Positions 16,549-25,106 are shown, counted from the first letter of the stretch. The stretch: DNA of 64,000 nt from RGIG6353 sp964650465 (GCA_964650465.1 CAZYTA010000011.1:1-64000); one strand, 5' to 3'. Made by a program: numbers and translations. The notes: generated by a model from the sequence alone, not told the origin.

Positions 16549-17007
16549 ATGAAATGTCCCGCATGCGGATTTGTTGAAAGTAAAGTGCTTGATTCCCGTC
16601 CTACCGACGAGGGAGAGGCTATAAGGCGAAGAAGAGAGTGTCTTTCCTGCCAGAAAAGATTTACTACATATGAGAGACTTGAGGTAATGCCGATTATAGT
16701 GGTAAAGAAGGACAAGTCAAGAGAGGCATTCGACCGCAACAAGATTCTCAACGGTATGATAAGGGCTTGTGAAAAAAGACCTGTATCTTTGGCTGTTATA
16801 GAACGTGCCGTGGCAGATATTGAATCTAATCTTAACAATTCTCTTCAGTCTGAGGTCAGCAGTACCGTGATAGGCGAGTTGGTTATGGAAGCGCTGAAGG
16901 GAATAGATGAGGTTGCTTATGTGCGCTTCGCTTCGGTATACCGTCAATTCAAGGATATCAACACCTTCATGGACGAGCTGAAGCTCCTTTTGAAAAAACA
17001 GGATTAA
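16549..17007 (+). CDS. nrdR: Transcriptional repressor NrdR
   Basis: 152 residues. The N-terminal zinc ribbon has CPACG and CLSCQ pairs around RPTDEGEAIRRRRE, followed by KRFTTYERLE and an ATP-cone domain (VKKDKSREAFDRNKILNGM, then VAYVRFASVYRQF). NrdR senses ATP/dATP and represses ribonucleotide reductase genes. ATG 16549 follows AGAGGTGAT at good spacing; the frame also opens with GTG 16540 inside that ribosome site, which is less likely. It is followed after 14 bases by the LCP-like gene, so the two are probably cotranscribed. No nrd genes are in the window. Confidence 0.95.
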   Translation: MKCPACGFVESKVLDSRPTDEGEAIRRRRECLSCQKRFTTYERLEVMPIIVVKKDKSREAFDRNKILNGMIRACEKRPVSLAVIERAVADIESNLNNSLQSEVSSTVIGELVMEALKGIDEVAYVRFASVYRQFKDINTFMDELKLLLKKQD

Positions 17008-17021
17008 GGAAAGGAACAGTA

Positions 17022-18014
17022 ATGAAATCTTCATCTCAGATAAAAGTCTCTGCAATAAGCTTTATGATTGCACTGCTTGTGTCGCTTGCAGTTTTCGGAA
17101 TAATAGCTTATTTTGCAATATCGGGATTTATGTCACCCGAGGAAACCAAAACACCCGAACAGGGCGTCGATGCCCCTGTTGATGACCTTAACAGCGAGCA
17201 ACCACCCCTTGCACCCGAAGAGGTCGAAAAAATTCATGGTGAAAGCTTTACAGTACTGATAGCCGGTTATGACCTTCAGGAGCTTGGCTTTGATGCAATG
17301 GCTGTTGTTGATGTTGACAAAGAGAACCAAAAGGTTACGGTATCTCCTCTTAATGTGGATACTAAGGTCTATGTGGGTCACGGCGACTCATATTCATTGA
17401 ATATCAGGACAGGCGACCTTATAAAGTATAAGGATATGCAGTATGTTGTGGATAAGATAAATGCTACTACAGGTCTCAAAATAGAATATTATGTTACCTT
17501 TACGGCAGAGGGATTTATCGAAGCCTTTGACGCATTCAACAAAAACAAGGATTATACATATAAGGTTCCCAAGGACATGGAGCATGTTTACGTTGAAATT
17601 CCGGAAACAGACCCCGAAAAGGAGCTAACAGCGGAAGAGACCGCCGAATTGGAAGCATTAAAGGCATACGAAAAGTATAACATATCCTTCAAGAAGGGGG
17701 ATTCTTTGACCGACGGAATAGATGTTTACAATATGCTCAGGTATAAGGGAGATTCCTCAACAGACCGCATGACAAGACAAGCAACCTTTATAAAGGATGT
17801 TGTTTCAAAAATAATTCCGGCGCGCTTCAAGGAAGGTAATTTGACTGCTATAGTTGATACAGCGAAGGCTCTTATCAAGCTTACTTCGTCTATAAGTACA
17901 AACATAAGTGCGGAAACATTTATTACAGAGACATTTGACCTTATTTCAGCTATGCCCGGCTTCTCCTACGGCACAGTCACAAAGTATACCTCGGGAATAG
18001 CAAACTTCAAATAA
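17022..18014 (+). CDS. Membrane-anchored LCP (LytR-CpsA-Psr)-like protein, degenerate
   Basis: 330 residues. One N-terminal membrane helix (about 10-35), a Pro/Glu-rich linker, then an LCP-like domain. The order of motifs follows LCP enzymes: GFDAMAVVDVDKENQKVTVSP, then VDKINATTGLKIEYYVTF and LRYKGDSSTDRMTRQATFI. In active LCP proteins the first block ends with IPRDT, whose arginine binds the lipid pyrophosphate. Here it reads SPLNVDT, so this arginine is absent, while the late RM-x-RQ motif remains. LCP enzymes attach teichoic acids or capsule to peptidoglycan; this one may be inactive or altered. It is followed by two more envelope genes including a SpoIID-like protein. Confidence 0.7.
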   Translation: MKSSSQIKVSAISFMIALLVSLAVFGIIAYFAISGFMSPEETKTPEQGVDAPVDDLNSEQPPLAPEEVEKIHGESFTVLIAGYDLQELGFDAMAVVDVDKENQKVTVSPLNVDTKVYVGHGDSYSLNIRTGDLIKYKDMQYVVDKINATTGLKIEYYVTFTAEGFIEAFDAFNKNKDYTYKVPKDMEHVYVEIPETDPEKELTAEETAELEALKAYEKYNISFKKGDSLTDGIDVYNMLRYKGDSSTDRMTRQATFIKDVVSKIIPARFKEGNLTAIVDTAKALIKLTSSISTNISAETFITETFDLISAMPGFSYGTVTKYTSGIANFK

Positions 18015-18018
18015 AAAA

Positions 18019-18112
18019 TCGTCGAGCCGTATATGGCAAATCTTGCCTACAGTGACTTATGTATATCAAAACAAAGTACAACGGCGAGGTCGGTTTAGTG
18101 AAATTTCTATGA
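18019..18112 (-). repeat. Dispersed intergenic repeat, diverged copy, reverse orientation
   Basis: On the minus strand it reads a GAAATTTC module, CGACCTCGCCG, then GTAGGCAAGATTTGC. The terminator-like end is weak. It lies between two codirectional + strand genes. Confidence 0.5.
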
Positions 18113-18132
18113 TATAAAAACAGAGGATACAC

Positions 18133-18771
18133 ATGAAAAAAATGAATTTTAAAATCAAAACTGCAGTAATAATACTGTCACTTGTTATTGCTGTCATTAC
18201 TGCTACCGTAGCTTTCGGTGCGGATAATGACCCGTTGGTGACACTTAGCTACATAAATGAAACAGTTATTCCCAAGATTACAGAGGATGTAAAAAATGCA
18301 GTTCTCGCCATTATTGACCAACGTGAAGACCAGAGCTCTGATACATCCAAAGTACCCGAGGAGCAGCCTTCCGATACTGTAGACGGCTCCGAGGAGAAAC
18401 CCGCAGATACCGACCCCAAAGACGGGGAGCAGCCTGCAGAGCCTTCTGTTCCCGTAGTTACTCCAAATGATTTGTCAAGCCTTAAGTATAAGGTTGTGTA
18501 TCTTGTAAAAGGGCAGAAGCTTTATGCTACAGGTGAAAGCAATGAGTCTACAGAGGTAATTCTCCGTTCCGGCTCGGTTCTTTGTATTTCACCTTTCGGT
18601 GATCAGGGAATTGCCGATCTTACAGCATCAAAGGAGCTGTACAATAATGACCCCCTTGTAAAAAACAATTACTGTTTGATTCCCCGAGGGGGAGACGGAA
18701 GAGGCATCTACGCTGTCAGCAGCGATGCATATATTTTGGTGAGAGGAGAATACGAAATTGTACAAGAATAA
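18133..18771 (+). CDS. Hypothetical secreted or membrane-anchored protein
   Basis: 212 residues, no family recognised. An N-terminal hydrophobic segment with basic start (KIKTAVIILSLVIAVITATV) could be a signal peptide cleaved near AFGA or an anchor. A Pro/Glu/Asp-rich spacer (about 60-108) leads to a ~100-residue C-terminal domain rich in beta-type residues (YKVVYLVKGQKLYATGES, then LIPRGGDGRGIYAVSSDAY). GAGGATACAC precedes the ATG. Its stop overlaps the TTG start of the SpoIID-like gene by 14 bases, so they are likely coupled and act together, perhaps at the forespore or cell surface. Confidence 0.6.
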   Translation: MKKMNFKIKTAVIILSLVIAVITATVAFGADNDPLVTLSYINETVIPKITEDVKNAVLAIIDQREDQSSDTSKVPEEQPSDTVDGSEEKPADTDPKDGEQPAEPSVPVVTPNDLSSLKYKVVYLVKGQKLYATGESNESTEVILRSGSVLCISPFGDQGIADLTASKELYNNDPLVKNNYCLIPRGGDGRGIYAVSSDAYILVRGEYEIVQE

Positions 18772-20896
18772 GAAGGCTATCAGAGTTATTGCCTTGATAC
18801 TTGCAGTACTTATGGTCCTTGGACTTTTGGTTGTTGCAATCGAAGCAATAGCGGCAGATATACCTACAGCTATTGAGACAATCGAACAGACTACAGGCGG
18901 AGATGAGCTCTCCGCCGTAGCTCTCACTTCTCAGGAAACTTCACCCGAATTGCCATCGGGTTATTTTTATCTCACAGACCCATCAAAGACATCACGTGAC
19001 ATTTCCGGACTTATTCCTCACCTTGATAAGGTCACACAGCCTATCAGAGTTGGTGTATACTATATCTACGGCTCAAACAATTGTCTTGCATTCAGTCATA
19101 ACATTTCGTCAACCAAGGGCGGACTTGTGATGTATTCAACCTTCGGAGACGAATATACGTTTTACCGTACCTCCGATACAGGTATCACGGTAATGCGAGA
19201 CTTTTCCGCAAAGCAAAATTCAAGCGGACTTTATTATCATACAACAACAGGGAATACACACATAATATATCACTGCATAACCGAACACCCTGTTGCATTG
19301 GAGGATGTTGACAAAACCATCGATGAATATAAAACCATTCTCGGAAATGATGCGACTGTTTTTCCCCTTTATATGGACGGTCAGGCATACATAGGTGTTG
19401 GAACGTATTCGAATAAGGATGCTTCTGCTGCCGATTGCGAAAATATGAAGTCGAAATTAGGAGCAAGCTTTGTTCCGAGAACACCCAACAATACTTCTTT
19501 GAGTGTTGTTGAAACCTCGACAGGAAAAATTCTTTTTAAGATTGATACCGAAAATCAGGCACTTTATGTCAGACCTGTGCAGTCCTATGAAAACGAAAAT
19601 TACATAAAAAGTGCTGTAGGAAATCTTTTTGACGGAACATTTGAATATAAAACAACAATTAATGGTATGTACCTTGTAAATATCCTTGATATTGAGGATT
19701 ATATAAAGAGCGTTTTGCCTTATGAAATATCCGCATCATGGCCTGATGAATGCCTTAAGGCTTTCTCGATTGTAGTGCGTTCTTACACTTTGTCTATGCT
19801 TGGCAAGTCACACAAGCAACAGGACTTTGATATGTGTGACGAAACACACTGTCAGGCGTATCGCGGCAGACTTCGTTCCACAGACAGAACCGATGCTGCC
19901 GTTGATGCAACAAAAAATATAGTTCTTGCGTATAACTCAAAGGTTTGTGAGGCTTTTTATCATGCCATTTCTGGAGGGGTTACAGAATCGTGTGAATACG
20001 TGTGGGGCGGTACAGGATATCCTTATCTCGTCTCACAGCCTGTACCGGACGAAAAGTATTGGAATTATACCAACGGTGTGTGGAAGTTTGAAGTGTCGGA
20101 GCAAGAGCTTTTCAGTTACATACAAAGCAATTCAACAGTGTCTCGTTATGTAAAACACCCTATTACATCGATAAGAATATCAAAGTACACCGATGCAGGA
20201 TATGCTTATGAGATGGAAATAACCGATTCCAGCGGTACTGTTTCTACATTTACGAAATGCGATAACATAAGATCAATACTTACAAAATACGCAAAAAGCT
20301 CCCGTCTTACCATCGGAAAAAGCAGTACTGTAACAGTAAACGACGGACAAACTGTTACAATAGACCCTTACAACATAGTTCAGACAGACAAAGACGGCAA
20401 GCCTGTTATCAGTACTACTGCGGCAGGAAGTGATGTAAAAAAACAGGTTATAAGCGGAACAGGGGAAATAACTACTCTTTCATCCGAGAGCTCATCCAAT
20501 TATATAATTTCAGGCACAGGCTGGGGACATGGAGTCGGTCTGAGTCAGTACGGTGCAAGAGATATGGCAAATAACGGATATCTTTGGCACGAAATAGCAT
20601 TGTATTTCTTCCCGGGTGCATATCTTGCATTGCTCTCCGATATGTCTACGGATATACTGGCTGCACCTGATGAGCCCGATATCTCGGAAGAGCCCGATTC
20701 ACCTACGGAACCGGAGACACCCGAGGTGCCTGAGAACTCGGAAGAAACGGATACCCCCGAGGAGCCTGCAGAAGGTACTGATAATTCTGATGAAACAACA
20801 GAAGAAGATACCGAAAATGACCCTTCTGAAGACGATGACGAGCTTGACGATTATTATGAGAATTATAAGCCCGGAACTCCGATAAGAGTGGTATAG
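18758..20896 (+). CDS. SpoIID/LytB-domain protein with acidic C-terminal tail
   Basis: 712 residues starting at TTG, with AGAGGAG 10 bases upstream. An N-terminal hydrophobic helix (about 8-30) anchors or exports it. The SpoIID/LytB domain spans about 300-630 and has YYLVN-type and IEDYIKSVLPYEISASWPDE motifs, then AFYHAISGGVTESCEYVWGG and the hallmark GTGWGHGVGLSQYGARDMA. SpoIID is a lytic transglycosylase that drives forespore engulfment with SpoIIM and SpoIIP. This protein is about twice the size of SpoIID, with an extra N-terminal region and an Asp/Glu/Pro-rich tail of ~80 residues. It may therefore be the LytB-like cell-wall branch rather than the engulfment enzyme itself. Confidence 0.85.
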   Translation: MYKNKKAIRVIALILAVLMVLGLLVVAIEAIAADIPTAIETIEQTTGGDELSAVALTSQETSPELPSGYFYLTDPSKTSRDISGLIPHLDKVTQPIRVGVYYIYGSNNCLAFSHNISSTKGGLVMYSTFGDEYTFYRTSDTGITVMRDFSAKQNSSGLYYHTTTGNTHIIYHCITEHPVALEDVDKTIDEYKTILGNDATVFPLYMDGQAYIGVGTYSNKDASAADCENMKSKLGASFVPRTPNNTSLSVVETSTGKILFKIDTENQALYVRPVQSYENENYIKSAVGNLFDGTFEYKTTINGMYLVNILDIEDYIKSVLPYEISASWPDECLKAFSIVVRSYTLSMLGKSHKQQDFDMCDETHCQAYRGRLRSTDRTDAAVDATKNIVLAYNSKVCEAFYHAISGGVTESCEYVWGGTGYPYLVSQPVPDEKYWNYTNGVWKFEVSEQELFSYIQSNSTVSRYVKHPITSIRISKYTDAGYAYEMEITDSSGTVSTFTKCDNIRSILTKYAKSSRLTIGKSSTVTVNDGQTVTIDPYNIVQTDKDGKPVISTTAAGSDVKKQVISGTGEITTLSSESSSNYIISGTGWGHGVGLSQYGARDMANNGYLWHEIALYFFPGAYLALLSDMSTDILAAPDEPDISEEPDSPTEPETPEVPENSEETDTPEEPAEGTDNSDETTEEDTENDPSEDDDELDDYYENYKPGTPIRVV

Positions 20897-20951
20897 TAGA
20901 ACTTTTGTTGGTTTCAAGGATTATTTTTGCAGATAAATATTCCTGCAAAAT

Positions 20952-21052
20952 AAAAAGCGGCGAGTCGCCGCTGACAATGCTCGCCTATTGTAGCCTATAT
21001 ATGCATCCAAATAAAGTAAAACGGCGAGGTTGATTCAATGCAATTTCCTTGT
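20952..21052 (-). repeat. Dispersed intergenic repeat, full copy, reverse orientation
   Basis: On the minus strand it runs AAGGAAATTGCATTGAAT, CAACCTCGCCGTTTTAC, a spacer with TATATAGGCTAC, AATAGGCGAGCATTGTC, then an AGCGGC/GCCGCT hairpin followed by T residues. One of the best-preserved copies. Confidence 0.8.
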
Positions 21053-21056
21053 AGAT

Positions 21057-21094
21057 AAAAAAAGCGGCGAGTTGCCGCTTGCAAATCTACCTAT
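21057..21094 (-). repeat. Partial copy of the dispersed repeat (terminator module)
   Basis: On the minus strand it reads ATAGGTAGATTTGCAAGCGG followed by a hairpin with arm AGCGGC and a run of T. It is the 3' module of the repeat, next to the full copy. Confidence 0.6.
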
Positions 21095-21166
21095 CCGTAT
21101 TTTGACTGTGTTCAAACAGCGCAAAAGGGTTTTACCGATTTTGCGAAATATTATATGATACAATAT

Positions 21167-21205
21167 GGGCTGTTTAAATACTCGAATAGAGTTTTTAAAC
21201 AGCCC
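21167..21205. terminator. GGGCTGT-family hairpin next to eda
   Basis: 17-base arms (21167-21183, 21189-21205) with one mismatch and a 5-base loop. A T6 run follows on the + strand. Confidence 0.65.
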
Positions 21206-21214
21206 GTTTTTTGC

Positions 21215-21844
21215 TTATAAATCCTTTACAAGAGCTACAGCATCGGCAACCAGCTTGGTGATTGCGTCAAAGTCGCCTGCATCTATCTTGTCATTGGGAG
21301 TCATCCAACTGCCGCCGCAACAGATAACAGCCTTACATGCAAGATAGCTTGCGATATTTTCAGGGGAAACACCGCCGGTAGGCATAATGCTTATCACATT
21401 ATAAGGAGCGGTGAGTGCCTTTATCATTTTTACTCCGCCTGCTGCTTCTGCAGGGAAGAACTTAAGACATTTGAGACCTATGGAAAGTGCCGCTTCGATT
21501 TCGGTAGGTGTGCATACACCGGGAATCATGGGAACACCCTTAGCGAAGCAGTGCTGAACTACTTCCTTGTTGAAGCCGGGAGCAACGATGAATTTTGCAC
21601 CTGCCTCAATGGCACGGTCTGCCTGTTCAACTGTAAGGACAGTGCCTGCTCCTACAAACATATCAGGATATGCCTTGGTGATAGCGGCAATACATTCTGC
21701 AGCGCCTTCTGTTCTGAAGGTAACCTCTGCACAGGGAAGACCTCCGTCAACGAGAGCCTTTGCGAGAGGGACTGCTTTATCAAGAGATTTTATTGTAACT
21801 ACAGGGACAACTTTAAATTCTTTGAGCTTTGCGATTACGTCCAT
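21215..21844 (-). CDS. eda: Bifunctional KHG/KDPG aldolase
   Basis: 209 residues. It is a class I TIM-barrel aldolase with the family pattern: VPVVTIKSLDKAVPLAKAL, GLPCAEVTFRT (catalytic Glu), GAGTVL, FIVAPGFN, PMIPGVCTPTEIEAAL and KCLKFFPAEAAGG with the Schiff-base lysine in the KFFPAE motif. It splits 2-keto-3-deoxy-6-phosphogluconate into pyruvate and glyceraldehyde-3-phosphate. Two ATGs are possible. The one at 21844 has AAGGAG at 7-base spacing, whereas the one at 21850 is only one base from it. It follows kdgK by 11 bases and forms the last step of hexuronate breakdown. Confidence 0.95.
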   Translation of the reverse strand: MDVIAKLKEFKVVPVVTIKSLDKAVPLAKALVDGGLPCAEVTFRTEGAAECIAAITKAYPDMFVGAGTVLTVEQADRAIEAGAKFIVAPGFNKEVVQHCFAKGVPMIPGVCTPTEIEAALSIGLKCLKFFPAEAAGGVKMIKALTAPYNVISIMPTGGVSPENIASYLACKAVICCGGSWMTPNDKIDAGDFDAITKLVADAVALVKDL

Positions 21845-21855
21845 TTTCATTCTCC

Positions 21856-22878
21856 TTATCTTACAACTCTGCCCGAACCGTCGCCGCCTGCAAGCTGCAT
21901 AACTTCGGGAACGGTTACCATGTTGAAGTCACCCTCGATGCTGTGCTTGAGACAGCTTGCGGCAACTGCAAATTCAATTGTTTCCTGGCTGGACATTTCT
22001 GAGAGAGTTGCATAAATGAGACCTGCTCCGAAGCTGTCACCGCCGCCAACTCTGTCGACAATGTGCATAAGATATGATTTTGAGAAGAAATATTCGCCGT
22101 TCTCGTAGAGCATAGCCGCCCACTTGTTATCGTTTGCGCTGATTGAGGAACGGAGTGTAATAGCAACCTTTTTAAAACCGAAACGGTCAGCAAGCTGCTT
22201 TGCAACATCCTTGTAGCCTTCTTCGTTTATCTTACCGCCTGTTATATCTGTGTGAGCCGCCTTGATACCAAATACGTCTCCCGCATCCTCTTCATTTGCA
22301 ATGCACACATCAACGAAGGGCATAAGAGTGCCCATAACCTGACCTGCTTTTTCTCTTGACCAGAGCTTTTTACGGTAGTTGAGGTCGCATGAAACCTGAA
22401 GTCCCTGCTTCTTTGCTTCTTTACAAGCCTCAAGGCAGATAGCTGCTACATCGTCGCCAAGAGCAGGTGTAATACCTGTAAAGTGGAACCAATCTGCGCC
22501 TTTGAATATATCTACCCAGTCGAAATCCTCAGGCTTAGCCATAGCTATTGAGGAATATGCTCTGTCATAGATAACTTTTGAGGGTCTCTGGCTTGCGCCT
22601 TTTTCAAGGAAGTAAATGCCTACTCTGTCGCCACCTCTTGTTATTTTTGAAGTATCAACACCGTAACGTCTGAGCGAGTTTACCGCAGCCTGTCCGATGT
22701 CATGAGCGGGGAGCTTTGTTACAAATGCCGCATCCATACCGTAATTGGCAAGTGATACTGCAACATTTGCCTCACCGCCGCCGAAGGTTGCACCTAAAGT
22801 ATCTGCCTGAAGGAATCTGTAGTATCCTTCGGGAGCGAGACGAAGCATTATTTCTCCGAAAGTAATAATTCTTTTCAT
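21856..22878 (-). CDS. kdgK: 2-keto-3-deoxygluconate kinase (PfkB/ribokinase family)
   Basis: 340 residues. N-terminal ITFGEIMLRLAPEGY, GGGEANVAVSLANYG, and the C-terminal PfkB signature VDRVGGGDSFGAGLIYA with catalytic Asp intact. These match KDG kinases. The product, KDPG, is the substrate of the aldolase encoded just downstream, so the two complete the common end of glucuronate and galacturonate degradation. AAGGAG precedes the ATG. A consensus promoter and a cre-like site lie directly upstream. No uronate isomerase or dehydratase is in the window; those steps must be encoded elsewhere. Confidence 0.92.
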   Translation of the reverse strand: MKRIITFGEIMLRLAPEGYYRFLQADTLGATFGGGEANVAVSLANYGMDAAFVTKLPAHDIGQAAVNSLRRYGVDTSKITRGGDRVGIYFLEKGASQRPSKVIYDRAYSSIAMAKPEDFDWVDIFKGADWFHFTGITPALGDDVAAICLEACKEAKKQGLQVSCDLNYRKKLWSREKAGQVMGTLMPFVDVCIANEEDAGDVFGIKAAHTDITGGKINEEGYKDVAKQLADRFGFKKVAITLRSSISANDNKWAAMLYENGEYFFSKSYLMHIVDRVGGGDSFGAGLIYATLSEMSSQETIEFAVAASCLKHSIEGDFNMVTVPEVMQLAGGDGSGRVVR

Positions 22879-22910
22879 ATTGTTCTCCTTTTCGTTTTAT
22901 TATCGTATTG

Positions 22911-22939
22911 ATTATAGTACCAAAAACCGAAAATGTCAA
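22911..22939 (-). promoter_or_regulatory. Consensus sigma-A promoter of kdgK-eda
   Basis: On the minus strand TTGACA (22939-22934), 17 bases, TATAAT (22916-22911). Both boxes match the consensus, 32 bases upstream of the ATG. Confidence 0.85.
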
Positions 22940-22966
22940 CAGTTATAATGCCTTTTTACCAAATTT

Positions 22967-22980
22967 TGTAAACGTTTTCA
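22967..22980. promoter_or_regulatory. cre-like / LacI-family operator
   Basis: TGTAAACGTTTTCA fits the CcpA cre consensus TGWAARCGYTWWCA at every position. It lies 27 bases upstream of the kdgK -35 box and 20 bases upstream of the -35 box of the divergent EamA gene. A local LacI-type uronate regulator could use the same kind of site. Confidence 0.7.
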
Positions 22981-23000
22981 ATACGCTGTTTATTTTGGGG

Positions 23001-23028
23001 TTGATTTTTCTGAGATTTATGGTACAAT
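23001..23028 (+). promoter_or_regulatory. Promoter of the EamA transporter gene
   Basis: TTGATT (23001-23006), 16 bases, TACAAT (23023-23028). Confidence 0.55.
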
Positions 23029-23061
23029 ATATAAGTATTTTTAACCAAGAGGTAACATTTT

Positions 23062-23922
23062 ATGAAAAACGCAAAAGGAAGCCTTATACTTTTGCTCACT
23101 GCCTTTATATGGGGTACTGCATTTGTGGCACAATCTGTGGGCATGGATCACATACAGCCTTTTACTTTTAACTGTATCAGAAATTTCGTAGGAGCGGCGG
23201 CGCTTTTACCCGTCATATTCATAATGGAAAAAATCAGCCCCGATAAAGAAAAAGAGGATACAAAAACTCTTATTATCGGAGGTGTGTGCTGCGGTATTGC
23301 ATTGGCTGTTGCATCGACACTTCAGCAGATCGGTATCCAATACACAACCTCGGGAAAAGCTGGATTTATCACGGCTTTGTACATAATCTTTGTTCCTTTG
23401 TTTTCTCTTTTTACAAAGAAAAAACCAAAGCCTACGATATGGCTTTCGGTTGCTCTTGCGGTAGTGGGAATGTATTTGCTGTGTGTTAAGGAAAGTGTTT
23501 CGATAAATAAAGGTGACTTTTTCATATTTCTTTGTGCAATCGTCTTTACCTTCCACATTATGATAATAGACCGCTTTTCTCCAAAGGTAAACGGCGTTAA
23601 AATGTCTTGTATACAGTTCCTTGTATGCGGTAGTATTTGCTTGGTGTGTACGCTGTTGTTTGATACTCCCACTGCTGCAGGGATAAAACTGGCGGCTGTA
23701 CCTATTCTTTATACAGGTATTATGTCCTCAGGTGTAGCTTATACTCTTCAGATAGTAGGACAAAAATTTACATCTCCCACTCTTGCAACTCTGATTATGA
23801 GCCTTGAATCTGTTTTTGCGGCTCTTGCGGGATGGGTGCTTTTGAATCAGGGAATGTCAATTACAGAGATTTTCGGCTCACTTTTAATGTTTGTCGGAAT
23901 TTTGATTGCACAATTTGTATAA
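23062..23922 (+). CDS. EamA/DMT-superfamily transporter
   Basis: 286 residues with about ten hydrophobic helices in two EamA repeats. The first begins LILLLTAFIWGTAFVAQSVG, and the second contains TGIMSSGVAYTLQIVGQKFT and ATLIMSLESVFAALAGW, the usual EamA signature. Members export metabolites or amino acids or import sugars and nucleosides. It is divergent from kdgK and shares the cre-like site region, so co-regulation with uronate use is possible. AAGAGGTAA precedes the ATG. The substrate is unknown. Confidence 0.88.
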   Translation: MKNAKGSLILLLTAFIWGTAFVAQSVGMDHIQPFTFNCIRNFVGAAALLPVIFIMEKISPDKEKEDTKTLIIGGVCCGIALAVASTLQQIGIQYTTSGKAGFITALYIIFVPLFSLFTKKKPKPTIWLSVALAVVGMYLLCVKESVSINKGDFFIFLCAIVFTFHIMIIDRFSPKVNGVKMSCIQFLVCGSICLVCTLLFDTPTAAGIKLAAVPILYTGIMSSGVAYTLQIVGQKFTSPTLATLIMSLESVFAALAGWVLLNQGMSITEIFGSLLMFVGILIAQFV

Positions 23923-23937
23923 TTCATAAATTATCTA

Positions 23938-23966
23938 TTGCTTTTTTTGATTTGTTAATGTATAAT
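23938..23966 (+). promoter_or_regulatory. Promoter of yajC
   Basis: TTGCTT (23938-23943), 17 bases, TATAAT (23961-23966), 37 bases before the ATG. Confidence 0.6.
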
Positions 23967-24003
23967 GGAAAAAACTTATTTAGAAAACTTTGGAGGTACA
24001 ACA

Positions 24004-24411
24004 ATGTTAACTTATCTTACAGCTGCCGCTGAACAGACAGCAAATCCTGCAGGCGGCGGATTATCAATGCTTATAATGATGGTGGTTCTTTTCGTGGTAA
24101 TGTATTTCTTTATGATAAGACCCCAGAAAAAGCAGGAAAGAGAAATTGCACAGATGCGCAACAGCATCATGGTAGGCGATGAGATTTGCACAAACGGCGG
24201 AATAATCGGCAGAGTTTGTTCGATAAAAAATGATATTCTCACCCTTGAAATAAATAAGGACAGAACTCACATGAAGGTATACCGTTGGGCAGTCAGAGAG
24301 GTTGTTAATCCCGTTCCCCGTCCTGATGCACCTGTTGAAGCTGAAAAGGCTGATGACAAGAAGGACAAGAAGGATAAGAAGGAAGAAAACGATCCTGAGC
24401 TCAAGGACTGA
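24004..24411 (+). CDS. yajC: Preprotein translocase auxiliary subunit YajC
   Basis: 135 residues. A single membrane helix (about 21-40, MLIMMVVLFVVMYFFMIRPQ) is followed by the diagnostic RPQKKQEREIAQMRNSIMVGDEI and TNGGIIGRV. YajC binds SecDF next to SecYEG. A Lys/Asp/Glu-rich tail of ~30 residues follows, longer than in enterics but common in Clostridia. ATG 24004 is supported by GGAGG at 8-base spacing. The gene stands alone; secD and secF are not adjacent. Confidence 0.93.
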   Translation: MLTYLTAAAEQTANPAGGGLSMLIMMVVLFVVMYFFMIRPQKKQEREIAQMRNSIMVGDEICTNGGIIGRVCSIKNDILTLEINKDRTHMKVYRWAVREVVNPVPRPDAPVEAEKADDKKDKKDKKEENDPELKD

Positions 24412-24435
24412 TTTATTACTCTTAACAAAAATAGG

Positions 24436-24467
24436 CTACCGTAAACAAGCGCGCTTGTTTACGGTAG
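24436..24467. terminator. Bidirectional terminator between yajC and the sigG fragment
   Basis: A 32-base perfect palindrome (16-base arms starting CTACCGTAAACAAGCG) with T5 after it on the + strand and an A/T-rich flank on the other side. Confidence 0.85.
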
Positions 24468-24498
24468 TTTTTGTCTTGCAGGAAGCAGTCTGCATCTT

Positions 24499-25056
24499 TT
24501 ATATATTCTTTTTTATCGTAGCGAGAGCACCCTTTTCAAGTCTTGACACTTGTGCTTGGCTTATACCTACCTCTGATGCGACCTCCATTTGAGTTTTGCC
24601 CATAAAAAATCGCATATTGATTATAGTATTTTCGCGGGCGGAAAGCTTTTTGAGTGCTTCGCTGATTGCAATACTTTCTGTCCATATGGCATCATTATTT
24701 TTGTTGTCACACAGCTGATCCATTATATATATTGAGTCTCCGTTATCGGAGTACACAGGCTCATACAGCGATACGGGAGCAACAACTGCATCAAGTGCAT
24801 CTGATACCATTTTTACAGTGTATCTTATAGGCTCTATCCATACGCCTGTAGTACGTTTCTTTTCCTCTGCATCCTCTGCTGCTCTTTTGTTGACTTCTTC
24901 GGTTAATTCTTCTATAGTGGGGTCACGTGAAAGCTTTAATGAAAGCTTTTCGCGTGCAGATAGTGCTTTGTACGCCGTATCCCTCACCGAACGGCTGACT
25001 CTTATCATATTGTTGTCTCTTAGATAGCGTCTTATTTCACCGATTATCATTGGCAT
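24499..25056 (-). pseudogene. sigG: 5'-truncated sigma-G (forespore sigma factor) gene
   Basis: The visible 185 residues match the C-terminal two thirds of SigG: PMIIGEIRRYLRDNN, IRVSRSVRDTAYKAL, PVSLYEPVYSDNGDSIYIMD, then the region-4 helix FFMGKTQMEVASEVGISQAQ and VSRLEKGAL. Full SigG has about 255-260 residues. Here homology starts abruptly at the PMIIGEIRR block, an in-frame TAG lies three codons upstream of ATG 25056, and no ribosome site precedes it. Regions 1.2 to 2.3, needed for core binding and DNA melting, are therefore absent. The divergent SpoVB-like gene and its promoter occupy the place of the missing part. It could be a pseudogene, a rearrangement, or an assembly join; an intact sigG may exist elsewhere. 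Confidence 0.75.
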
Positions 25057-25077
25057 GAATGTCTATAGTCGAAAAGG

Positions 25078-25106
25078 TTGACAGAATCAAAAAAAAATGA
25101 TATCAT
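25078..25106 (+). promoter_or_regulatory. Promoter of the SpoVB-like flippase gene
   Basis: TTGACA (25078-25083), 17 bases, TATCAT (25101-25106), then GAGGTG before the start. Confidence 0.7.

Larger units (their letters stand above)
20897..21214. other. Gene-free interval between convergent spoIID-like and eda genes
   Basis: It contains one full and one partial copy of the dispersed repeat, both in the minus orientation, and a GGGCTGT-type hairpin next to eda. No gene seen. Confidence 0.7.

Noticed and set aside
20616..20948. Overlapping frames in the acidic tail of the SpoIID-like gene
   Set aside because: They result from the repetitive Pro/Glu codon pattern of the real frame and have no start signals.
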